A DNA stretch of 64,000 bases from positions 90,903,104 to 90,967,103 of the forward strand of contig CM019823.1 in the NCBI GenBank assembly GCA_009763385.1. The letters run 5' to 3'. Below are positions 21,400 through 31,116 of the stretch, piece by piece (positions within the stretch are counted from its first letter, which is position 1; each line of letters begins with the position of its first letter). This DNA is from Coix lacryma-jobi var. lacryma-jobi (lineage: Eukaryota > Streptophyta > Magnoliopsida > Poales > Poaceae). The notes beneath the pieces are model-generated. The model saw only the letters and a program-made list of their open reading frames with translations, was not told the DNA's origin and did no database searches. The position numbers and the translations under genes were made by a program.

Positions 21400-24300
21400 G
21401 CGGTAACACCTCTGGTGTTTAGCATGTAATTAACTTGACATATCATCATTATCATCATTAAGCATCATGATTTCATGTGATGCATTTTGCTAAGTGTATC
21501 ATTTTATGTGAATTACCTCTATTGCAAAAACCCTATTAGCCCACTTCTCTCTACTAGGGCAAAATGGTAATTTCACCTCTGTGCCTAGCTTTGTGTAATT
21601 CTTGTTCAGTGGTGTCTTGTAGTGTTGTTGTGTGGGCCAAAGTTCAAAAATCAGAATTTGATTTCAAATCTCTTTGCAAAACCCTGATTTCCAAATCCTG
21701 GATTTTATCCCTCTTTTTGTAATTCAAAAATTATTCAAAATTTGGGATTGGTCCAAAAAGCAAAGTTGTAGATCTGTCAAAGAGAAACAACTTTGGTATT
21801 TACAAATTTTCAAGTTGCAGTACAAAGTTTTGAGTTATTTCAAATTCAATCAAACTCCAGTTTTTGTCCCCTTTTCAGTTTTCAAAATGAGTTCAAAAAC
21901 TAATGAGTTTCTGGAAAAGTGTATAATAGCAAAGTTGTAGGTTTTGGTAAAAGGAACAACTTTCATGTTTACAGATTTTCAAGTTTCAGTTTGAAATCCA
22001 GAGTAAATTTGATTTGAATCAAGTTTGAAAAAGTGTCCCCTTTACTGTTTTCAAATATTGTTCAAAAACTATTTGGAATTTGAAAATGTTCATATTGACA
22101 AAGTTGTAGATCTCATTTTTCTGAACAACTTTGATGTTTTGAGTTTTTGTGCCAGTTCAAATTTTGGAAGTAATTTGCAAATTTCTGAAATGCTCAAAGG
22201 TCAAACCCTAGCCTAGTAACTGTTCTCTTCTCCGGTAGGGGGAGGGGCCCGGCCATGGCCGCCTCGCCGGCGCCGCGTGCGCGCGCCTGGCTGCTCCCAC
22301 GCGCCTGCAAACTGTCGCCGATGTTCCTTGTCCCCTCCGCGCCCGCACGCGAGCGCTGACCCGCGCTCACGTCCCCTACAGAGCTCCGCGCGCCGCCGCC
22401 GCGTGGCCATCGCCGGCGAGCGCACGCCGAGCCCCGGCTGCACGCCATCACCCCGCCAGAGCGCAATCGAGTGCGCACGCGCTCGCCGTGCTCTCCACAC
22501 CACCCCGAGGCCTCTACCGGCCCCTGGCCGTGCTATAAGAAGCCGCGGTGAGCCCGACTACCTCACTCACCTCCGCCACCGTCGCCAGCCCACTCCAGCG
22601 CCTCCCGAGCTCAACCACTAGCTCAGGAGCTCCGCCGTGTTCTTGTGCTGCTTCCCCACCCTCCAATTTCACTCTACCGCTCTCAATCGCCCGGCGTAAC
22701 TCGTCGTTGCATCTCCGGCGAGAACCCGGTGAGCTCGGGTTCGTGAAATTCGCCGTCTCCGGCCTTGATCATCTCCCTCCGACCCCGCATCACCTCCCTA
22801 CTCCCGTGCGACTCTAACCGGCCATCGCGGCTCCGTTTGTTGCACAGAGTCGCCACGCGTCGATCGCCGCCGCTCGTGTCCGCCGGTCACCGTCGACCAC
22901 CTCCACCGTCATCCCCGTCCCTCACGAGCTGCCCTATCAACGCCGGTGAGCTCCTGTTGCCTCCGTGCCCTCAGCGCTGCCGCGGAGGCCAGGGTGGCCG
23001 GCGTAAGCACGCCGCCGCGCTCGGGTCGCCGCCGGCGAGCAGAGCACCGACGTGCTGCGAGTCTTTTTTATTTTCTCACATGTGAATAGTGTTCTGATTT
23101 CTCTTTTTTGTATGATTTTCTGTTGATCTCCAAAAATTCTGAAATTTTGTGGTAGACTCTTTATGCTCTGAAGTATTTTATAAAAATATAAAACTTGAGT
23201 TTGGTGCAAAATTGAAAATGAAAAATCCCTTTTAATTGAAAAATGAAGGCTTTGGTTTGTATTTTTAGAGAGTGTTCTGTAGCTCCAAAAATCTTGAGAT
23301 AAATTTTGCAAGCTAGTTGTGTCATGATGAGTCTCTGGTAAAATTTTGAAGTCTTTGGAACAAGTTGATTTTTGAGCTTTATTTTAATTAAGGAATAGTG
23401 CCTTTTGTTAATTAAATGTCTAGATTTAATTGAGCACCTTAATGACCTCCAAAAATTATGAAATTTGTTTTGCCATATACTTGTACCCTAATGAACTTGT
23501 GTGATTAATTTGGTAATTTTTGGAGCACCTTCATAAAATGACCTTTTTAAATAATTAAGAAAATAGAAAAGGTGATTAGGGTTAGCGTTGAAGGTGTTAT
23601 TGCTTGATGTTCATAGCCCGTGATGTGACTTTGTTGATGCTTGATGTGATGTATAGAGACCTTTGGTATGTATGAGTGTATGAGATGATTAATGTAGATT
23701 ATTAGATATAGTATAATAATATGATGTAGAATCTTAGAGAAATGGTAACTTTATGCTCAACCTAGATTCGTTATGCCTTGCCAGTATCTTGAATCTGTGG
23801 TATTGTCTTGCACCTTAAGTCCATGTCATCATTCTCATGAGCATTCATCATTGCATCCGTATAGTTGACGAAGAAGGACCTGAAGTCGAGGTAGCCGTCG
23901 AAGGATCTGTCCCCGAGGCAACCCCGAGCTCCGACGCTTATACCTACCCCGACTCTGCTCTTTTTGCCATCCAAGGCAAGCCCCGGTGCATTTAACCCTA
24001 CCTTGCTTTTATAAATGTTTTCTTTAAATGTTTTGAGTTAAATTATTGCATTAGGTTGATAGGAGTTGAGTGAAATCCTATCTGATGCATTATCTACCTT
24101 GACCAATGATACACCCGATACCGCTTTCAAAAACTATTTGCAAATGCTTAGCAATGCTATATGATAGATTTGCAATAAAAATGCCAATTTCAAAGTGTGA
24201 TCACTTTAAGAATATTTATGGGAATTTCTGGTTTACTCCCACTATGGCTAAGTATCTGATCCGTACTTAGTTAATGGGAAGGAGAGGTGGTCCTTGCGTA

Positions 24301-25442
24301 CGGTGCCGTCATGTTGTAGTCCGGGACTCAACAGTTGACACCGACCGGGACAGGGTTGAAAAACTGACAGGACCTGTACTCTCGGGTTAGAGTCCCGAGG
24401 TGCTTGTCGCTGGCTGGAAAATTTAGGGACCACTGTGGGGGCCTGATTGACTAAGACTTGCAACTATTCACATACTACGGAAAGCTTCGGCTCCGAGGAA
24501 TCCTTGATTGGACCGACAACCGCGCACTGGGAGTGGAGAGATGGCGGAAGTAGCATGTACCCACGTGGGTTAGAGTCCCGGATTGGAGTGGTGTACTGTA
24601 CTTCCGGGTGGCGTAGGACCGGGCCCAATCTTGGAGGAATCGTGGTAGACGAGTTGGCATATGCAAGCTTGGGTGCTACATATGCAGTGTGGATAGGGAC
24701 CCTCAGCTGAGTATTATTTATCCGGATTAACGCTGCTCCTCGGTTATGGAGACTTAGTCACTGACTGTCAACAGGGAGTGGTTCTCAACTAGGTCTGTTT
24801 TGGAAAGTAAAATGAATCAAGGATTATGATGGAACAAGGTATACCGAATCTTTCAAAATAAAATAAGGTTTACCAAAAATGCTTTTCTGCAAAATACTTG
24901 AACTTGCTTAAGCCTTACCTTGACTACCCTAAGCCTGCATTCCTGAGTCTTCTCCCTTTTCTTTAGTCGGTAAGTCTTGTTGAGTACTTTTGTACTCAGG
25001 GTTCTTTTACCCATGTTGCAGGTATGGCAGATCCCTCAGTATGCCTTGGACCCTGCTGTGTGACTGTTGTTCAGGAAGAGGCCGATGAGGCCGATGAGTG
25101 ATTATTCACCCTCGGGCTGGGTGATGTATCTTTATCTTTAGTTGTTGTCATATGCTACCCTGCCAACTCTATCTATTTGAACTATGGTCTGTAATAACTT
25201 CACTTTAAGTTTATGTGAACACTGGTTTGTAAAACTATTGTTATTAAGTCTTCCGCTATTTACTCCGATGTTATTTGTCAAAATGTTCAAGAGATTGTAA
25301 CTGAATTGTGAGATGATCCTGCGGACATCGGGCACTGATGTAGCCCAGTGGCGAACCCGGTCTTAATCTCTTGGCTGTACGGATCGACTGTCAGTGGTTG
25401 ATAGTGATCAGTGGGCCATGGGATTAGGGCTGTTACGTCACA
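21400..25442 (+). mobile_element. 5' LTR of Tekay A
   Basis: The LTR starts TG and carries the GGTAACACC...TGGTG head, with a 3-nt difference from the right copy, and ends GTTACGTCACA. Layout: AT-rich left third with three AAAGTTGT...ACAACTTT inverted units (21761-22132), a GC-rich CpG-dense block (22230-23070) with a TATA box at 22533-22542, an AT-rich middle, then the TGAGTAC...GTACTCA stem (24981-24998) followed by TTGCAG. Long frames in the GC-rich block are not genes. Confidence 0.92.
22533..22542 (+). promoter_or_regulatory. TATA box, Tekay A 5' LTR
   Basis: CTATAAGAAG sits in the GC-rich block. The right LTR has the same motif at 32259-32268. Confidence 0.5.
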
Positions 25443-25445
25443 GAG

Positions 25446-25457
25446 TGGTATCGGAGC
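25446..25457 (+). promoter_or_regulatory. Primer-binding site (initiator tRNA-Met), Tekay A
   Basis: TGGTATCGGAGC lies three bases after the 5' LTR, the expected chromovirus primer site. Confidence 0.9.
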
Positions 25458-25765
25458 ATCTCACTACGACGTTGCAATCTTTTTGCGAAAACTTCAAAAG
25501 GTTTTTAAGTCCAAAAACTAAACTTGACTATTTTGAGTCCAAATTGCTTCTCTCATCTCATCTTGTCTTTGGCAACTAGTAGCAAGACAACTTGTATAAG
25601 CCCTATGTACCTTACCTTAGTAGTTGCATTGCCTTGTTCCGTAGGAACGAATCATGCATCATGTCATAATCACTTAAGATAATAACTTCCTCTCTAAGTC
25701 GGTTGGGTTAGTATGCCTTTACCTTTTCTTGCTAGCCTTTCTCACCTATAATCTCTTGTCCAGAT

Positions 25766-26374
25766 ATGGTCATCCTCAAGCGGACTGCTCGCAAGTCGAC
25801 TGGACCGCATGGTGTGCCGCGTCACCAGCTGGCGCCACGCACCGGAGAAGAGACTGGAGAATCCTCCAACGGACGTCACTTGTTCCGCCGCACCCGCAAG
25901 CAGCTGAAGGAGGAGATCAAGAATCTCAAGGCTGAGATGGAGAACATGGAGCATGACTTCTATCTCTCCCGCATGGAGTTTTATGAGGCACGAGCTTCCC
26001 TGGAGCAGGCCAATCGGAACACGGTTCGCGCTATCGAGCAGCGCAATGATGCTTGGACCCGCGAAGATGTCACCAGAGCCCAATTCCATGGACTGCAGCA
26101 GTACACTGCCCAGATTGAGCAGTACAATGATATACTTCATGAGGAGGTACATCAACTGTACGACCAGCTCCACCCCATGATTCCACCTGTTGCTGAGGAT
26201 CCAGAAGATGGAGTCGTGGAGGAACCTGAAGTAGAACATGAGCCAGTCCAGAATGTAGAAGTGGAAACTGCTGAAGATGTTCACATTGAAGATGAAGATG
26301 AGGAGGAAGAGCCTGAGCTCATCATCGAAGATGAAGATGACGATGAAGAGATGATCATCATCGATGACGACTAG
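25766..26374 (+). CDS. Extra ORF with histone H3 tail-like N-terminus, coiled coil and acidic tail
   Basis: This intact 202-codon ORF lies between PBS and gag. Residues 5-13 read KRTARKSTG, matching H3 positions 4-12 with only Q5 changed to R. After a short unlike stretch, PRHQLA matches H3 residues 16-21 with one change. Residues 2-4 are VIL in place of ART. The middle (about residues 45-130) is a Lys/Glu-rich heptad-like coiled coil (RRTRKQLKEEIKNLKAEMEN). The YNDILHEEVHQL segment is shared with the Tekay B ORF. The last 60 residues are strongly acidic. No histone fold is present, so this is not a histone gene. The ATG lies two bases after CTCTTGTCCAG, a splice-acceptor-like site. It is the only long intact ORF in an otherwise frameshifted element. 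Function is unknown; interaction with H3-tail readers or writers is my inference. Confidence 0.85.
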   Translation: MVILKRTARKSTGPHGVPRHQLAPRTGEETGESSNGRHLFRRTRKQLKEEIKNLKAEMENMEHDFYLSRMEFYEARASLEQANRNTVRAIEQRNDAWTREDVTRAQFHGLQQYTAQIEQYNDILHEEVHQLYDQLHPMIPPVAEDPEDGVVEEPEVEHEPVQNVEVETAEDVHIEDEDEEEEPELIIEDEDDDEEMIIIDDD

Positions 26375-26593
26375 ATTCGTTGTGTCTGTACCATCTGCTC
26401 ACCTAAAGCCTTAGTCTAGGTTTGGGACGTTAGTTGGTCTTCTGTCTAGTCGAGTCTGTATCGTGTCTTGTACCTTTCCTTTATCAGTTAGTCGAACCTC
26501 TGTATCAGTTATCTACCCTTGCATCAATGAATCTTATCAGTCAGTTTCGTTCAAAATCAATCTTTGGATGCTAAGTTCCCAAATTCTTAACAG

Positions 26594-27660
26594 ATGCCTG
26601 TGAACACCCGCACTGGAGCCGGAAGTTCCGGAGGTGCCAACCTTCCAAACCCTCCACCAGTTCCTGCTACCCTGGCAGATGCCATTGCAGCCTTGGCCGC
26701 CGCTGCCAACCTAATGGCTCAGAACCAAGGACAGCAGAATGTTGGTCACCGTGGTCGTCACAACCAAGAGACCACCTATGTGGAGTTCACTGAAACCCGT
26801 CCACCGGTTTTCACCAGAGCCGATGAACCCTCGAAGCTGATGATTGGCTCCGCACCATGGAGCAGAAGTTTGGTCTCATCCGATGCACTGAAATCCAGAA
26901 GCCCGGTTTGCTTCTCAGCAGCTTCGTGGTCCAGCAAGTGCTTGGTATGCCAACCTCTTGGCTGCCCAGCCTGAAGGTCATGAGTTGACCTGGGAGGAGT
27001 TCCGCACCGCTTTCCGTGCACACCACATCCCATCAGGTCTGATGAAGATGAAGCTTGATCAGTTCCTAGCCCTGCAGCAGAAGGAATCCACAGTGATGCA
27101 GTATGTGGGTCAGTTCAACCACCTGAGCCAGTATGCCTCCGACTATGTCAACACGGATGAGAAGAAGAGAGATTGTTTCTCAGGGGTCTGCACCCTAAGA
27201 TTCGCAGAGGTCTATCCCAAGAGGTCTGGTCAACAAACTCAACGGATCTTATCATGAGTCGTGACCGTGCTGTCGCTTCGAGGAAAGTAACCGCCAGTAT
27301 CAGGAAGAGAAGAAGAAGAAGAAGGCTGGGTCTAGCAGCTTCTCCAACAACCATAAGCGCCCAAGAATCATCTATCACCCCAGCCATCACCAAACCGTGC
27401 ACCATACCCCATCAGCAAGTGGTCGTTCGTACCGCGGCCACCACTCATAATGCCAACCAGCAAAGTGCCACTCAGCCGAACGCCCCTGGTGTTCGTATCA
27501 CCGCCCTCAAACAGCTTACAACCATCCATGCTACAACTGTGGCCAAGTTGGTCACTGGGCTCGTGAGTGCCCAAAACCCAAGAAGAATGCCCCAACATGC
27601 ACAGAAAGGCCCTGGAGAATCACAGCAGCAGCACCGTGCACCACAGCAGCACGTCCAGAA
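26594..27660 (+). pseudogene. gag: Tekay A Gag, frameshifted
   Basis: The ATG at 26594 directly follows the acceptor-like ATTCTTAACAG. Gag starts MPVNTRTGAGSSGG and has a Pro/Ala-rich linker. The Retrotrans_gag core can be read across three frames (TETRPPVFTRADEP, then AAQPEGHELTWEEFRTAFRAHH, MKMKLDQFLALQQKE, VMQYVGQFNHLSQYA, FLRGLHPKIRRGL). The zinc knuckle CYNCGQVGHWAREC is complete at 27529-27570, in a frame different from the long open frame there. Gag would form the particle. At least three 1-nt shifts break it, at about 26840, 26950 and 27170. Confidence 0.9.
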
Positions 27661-29583
27661 GGGCAAGCTTGTCAAGAAGCACGGGCAAGTCTACTTCACC
27701 ACCGTCAGTAACATCCCAGAAGGAGAGCCCGTCATGCTCGGTAGGTTCCCTGTGCCAAATCATCCTGCAGTCGTCTTGTTTGATTCTGGTGCATCGCATT
27801 CCTTCATCAGTCGCACTTTTGTCATCAAGCATGAGTTACCCATAGGGGAGTTAAAAGAAAGTTTTGTATACTTTCGCCTGGAGGGCGGATATAACACTAA
27901 GGAAGTGGTCCGCAGTATACCAGTAATGTTGGGGAACATGGTTTCCTACCACCATGATAGTACTGCGCAATCAAGAGATAGATGTCATCTTAGGCAAGAA
28001 TTGGATGTGTCAGTATAAAGCCATGATAGACATCTTGAATAGAGTTGTGAGAGTGGATATTCTAACAGTACCTCTAAACTCCTTCTCCAACTTCCTATGC
28101 CTCAAAAATCAGCAACCACCCAGTTGAATACGCCTGTGTTCCGAAGTCAGGGATATTCCCGTGGTCTGTGAGTTCCCTGATGTCTCCCAGAAGATCTACC
28201 CGGTCTGCTCCCGACCGTAATGTTGAGTTTGCCATAGAGCTAAAGCCCGGGACTGCTCCTATATCCCGTAGAGCTTATCGAATGCCTCCAGAGAGTTGGC
28301 AGAGCTGAAGATCCAATTGCGAGAGCTCTTGGACAAGGGTCTCATTCGCCCAAGTTCATCTCCTTGGGGCTGTCCAGCTATCTTTGTGAAGAAGAAGGAC
28401 AAAAGTCTTCGTCTGTGCGTTGACTATCGCCCGCTCAACGAGGTCACTATCAAAAATAAATATCCCTTGCCTCGCATTGACCTTCTTTTTGACCAGTTAT
28501 CTGGAGCCAGAGTGTTCTCCAAATTGATCTCAGATCTGGCTATCACCAAATAAAAATCCGTCCAGAAGACATTCCTAAAACAGCTTTCACCACCAGATAC
28601 GGCCTATATGAGTACTTGGTCATGTCCTTGGCTTGACCAATGCCCCCGCTCATTTCATGTATCTCATGAACTCCGTGTTCATGCCAGAGCTCGATAAATT
28701 GTAGTCGTGTTCATTGACGACATCCTTGTCTATTCAAGAACTCCTGAAGATCACGCCAAGCATCTTCGAATCGTTCTTTCTCGTCTCAGAGATCACCAGC
28801 TGTATGCCAAGTTCAGTAAATGCGAATTCTGGCTAGACCGAATTCAATTCCTTGGTCATGTCCTGTCCGCTGAAGGTGTGTCAGTTGACCCTGAAAAGTG
28901 GCAGATATCTTGGATTGGAAGCCACCTACCACTGTCCGCGAAGTTCGCAGCTTCATGGGAATGGCTGGATACTATCGTCGTTTCATCCCAGATTTCTCCA
29001 GAGTTGCCAAGCCTATCACAGAGTTGTTGAAGAATTCCGTGGATTCGTTTGGTCACCAGCCTGTGAGCAAGCCTTTCAAGCCTTGAAGAAACTGCTAACT
29101 ACATCACCAGTCCTAGCTCAACCAGATATCGAGAAACCCTTCGATGTATACTGTGATGCATCTGGTACTGGTTTGGGCTGTGTTTTGATGCAAGAAGGAC
29201 GAGTAATCGCTTATGCCTCACGACAGCTTAAGCGACATGAGGAAAACTACCCAACCCATGATCTTGAGCTAGCAGCAGTCGTGCATGCCTTGAAGATTTG
29301 GCGTCACTATCTGTTAGGCAGTACCTGCAATATGTATACGGATCACAAGAGCCTAAAGTATATCTTCACTCAAGAAGAATTGAATATGAGGCAGAGAAGA
29401 TGGCTTGAGCTGATTAAAGATTATGATCTCGAAGTACATTACCATCCTGGTAAGGCAAATGTAGTTGCCGATGCTCTCAGTCGCAAGTCATACTGCAACT
29501 GTCTGACGACGAAGCCCTATGATCTTTCCTTGTGCCATGAACTTGAAAGGATGGGTATCGAAATGATTCGCAAGGAAGCCTGA
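27661..29583 (+). pseudogene. pol: Tekay A protease, reverse transcriptase and RNase H
   Basis: The protease has its active site DSGASHSF (about 27780). RT blocks follow: LDKGLIRPSSSPWGCPAIFVKKKD, LCVDYRPLNEVTIKNKYPLPRID, the catalytic FIDDILVYS near 28710, and KFSKCEFWLDRIQFLGHV. RNase H shows VYCDASGTGLGCVLMQ, the NYPTHDLELAAVVHALKIWRHYL helix, TDHKSLKYIFTQ and VVADALSRK. RNase H is open from about 28990 to 29583. Upstream the frame breaks near 28010, 28200, 28540, 28630 and 28900, mostly single-base losses. The product would convert element RNA to DNA; this copy as sequenced cannot make it. Confidence 0.9.
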
Positions 29584-30860
29584 ACAATGTCAGCATAGAA
29601 ACATCCATCAAGGATCAAGTCATTGCTGCTCAGAAGGATAACCCTGGAATCAAGCACATCATCGAAAAGGTCCAGACCGGAAAGACTGATTGTTCAGGAT
29701 CGATGATGTAGGAGTTGTTTGGTTCAAGAACCGTCTAGTAGTTCCCAGGTGCCTGAATTGAGACAGTTAATCCTTGATGAAGCACACTTGACCAGATTCT
29801 CTATTCACCCCGGTAGCAACAAGATGTACCAAGACTTGAAGCAGAGATTGGGTGGACTAAAATGAAGATTGAGATTGCCCGGTATGTCGCTCAGTGTGAT
29901 ACCTGCCAAAGAGTCAAGGCAGTACACATGAAGCCTGGAGGAGAATTGCAACCCTTGTCAGTACCCGCTTGGAAATGGGACGACATTAGTATGGATTTTG
30001 TCAATGGACTACCCAAGACCCAGAAAGGTTTTGATTCCATTTGGGTAATCGTGGACCGACTCACTAAGCAAGCTCACTTTCTGCCAGTCAAGACCAGTTA
30101 CACCGTCCCCATGTATGCCACTTTGTACAAGAATCACATAGTGAAACTTCATGGTATCCCCAAGACCATTGTCTGACCGTGGTACCCAGTTTGTCGCTAA
30201 GTTTTGGAAAGCGTTCCATACCTCACTTGGAACAAGCTCTTGCATAGTACGGCATACCATCCGCAAACAGATGGACAAACTGAGCGAGTCAACCAAGTGC
30301 TGGAGGACATGTTGAGAGCCTGTGTTCTTACCTTCGTAGATACTTGGGATGACTGTTTGCCTTGGCAGAGTTCTCTTACAATAACAGTTACCAAGAGAGC
30401 ATCAAGATGGCACCATTTGAAGCACTGTACGGTCGTCGTTGTCGTACACCCCTCAGTTGGTCTGAGCCCGGAGAAAGAGAATTCTTTGGAGTTGACCTGG
30501 TCAAAGATATGGAAGAGAAAGTCAAGCAGATACAAGAGAATATGAGAGATTGCCCAATCTCGACAGAAGAGCTACGCTGACAAGAGACGTCGACCTCTGA
30601 AGTTTCAAGTTGGAGATTATGTATATCTCAAGGTCTCACCAACCAAAGGAGTCACTCGTTTTGGGGTCAAAGGAAAGTTAGCACCCCGCTACATTGTCCG
30701 TTTGAGATTTTGGAATGTTGTGGCAAAGTAGCTTACAAGCTGAAGTTGCCCGATCATCTCTCCGCTGTCCACAATGTTTTCCATGTCTCCCAGCTCAAGG
30801 AGTGTCTCAGAGTACCAGAGCATGTCATGGAAGTTGAAGGTGTCGAGCTAGAGCCTGATC
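29584..30860 (+). pseudogene. Tekay A integrase, frameshifted
   Basis: The HHCC zinc region ends in CDTCQRVKAVHMKPGG. The core follows with WKWDDISMDFVNGLPKTQKG, IWVIVDRLTKQAHFLPV, HGIPKTIV and, after a shift, HSTAYHPQTDGQTERVNQVLEDMLRACV. The C-terminal part has EFSYNNSYQESIKMAPFEALYGRRCRTPLSW and, in another frame, the VGDYVYLKVSPTKGVTRFGVKGKLAPRY region. Integrase inserts the cDNA. Frames shift near 29690, 29860, 30170, 30350, 30560 and 30700. Confidence 0.9.
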
Positions 30861-31039
30861 TATCTTACTCAGAATATCCAGTTCGTGTGTTGGACCACAA
30901 GGACCGCGTTACTCGAAGAACCACCACGAGATGGTACAAAATCCAGTGGAACCAGCACTCTGAAGAAGAAGCCACTTGGGAATCTGAAGACTTCTTAGCA
31001 AAGAACTACCCCAACTTTCTCGAATCCCTGTCAGTGTAA
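30861..31039 (+). pseudogene. Integrase C-terminal chromodomain, Tekay A
   Basis: The end of the open frame 30710-31039 reads YPVRVLDHKDRVTRRTTTRWYKIQWNQHSEEEATWE in overlapping blocks and then SEDFLAKNYPNFL. This is the chromodomain of chromovirus integrases, with the aromatic pair Y-K-I-Q-W and the ATWE helix start. In related elements this domain guides integration to methylated H3 chromatin. It is intact here, although the integrase before it is broken. It stops 42 bp before the pre-PPT hairpin. Confidence 0.88.
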
Positions 31040-31081
31040 GGTTTTGCCTTTATCCCTTCTTTGTCCTTTCATAAGACGTGG

Positions 31082-31098
31082 AATCTCGGGGCGAGATT
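31082..31098 (+). promoter_or_regulatory. Pre-PPT hairpin, Tekay A
   Basis: AATCTCG-GGG-CGAGATT forms a 7-bp stem with a 3-base loop, five bases before the polypurine tract. Equivalent hairpins are at 45644-45662 and 61912-61931. Confidence 0.75.
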
Positions 31099-31103
31099 TC
31101 TTT

Positions 31104-31116
31104 AAGGGGGGAAGGC
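31104..31116 (+). promoter_or_regulatory. Polypurine tract, Tekay A
   Basis: AAGGGGGGAAGGC directly precedes the 3' LTR at 31117. Confidence 0.85.

Noticed and set aside
25766..26374. A host histone H3 gene or H3 pseudogene
   Set aside because: Only the N-terminal tail resembles H3. The rest is a coiled coil and acidic tail with no histone-fold residues, and it lies between PBS and gag of a retrotransposon.
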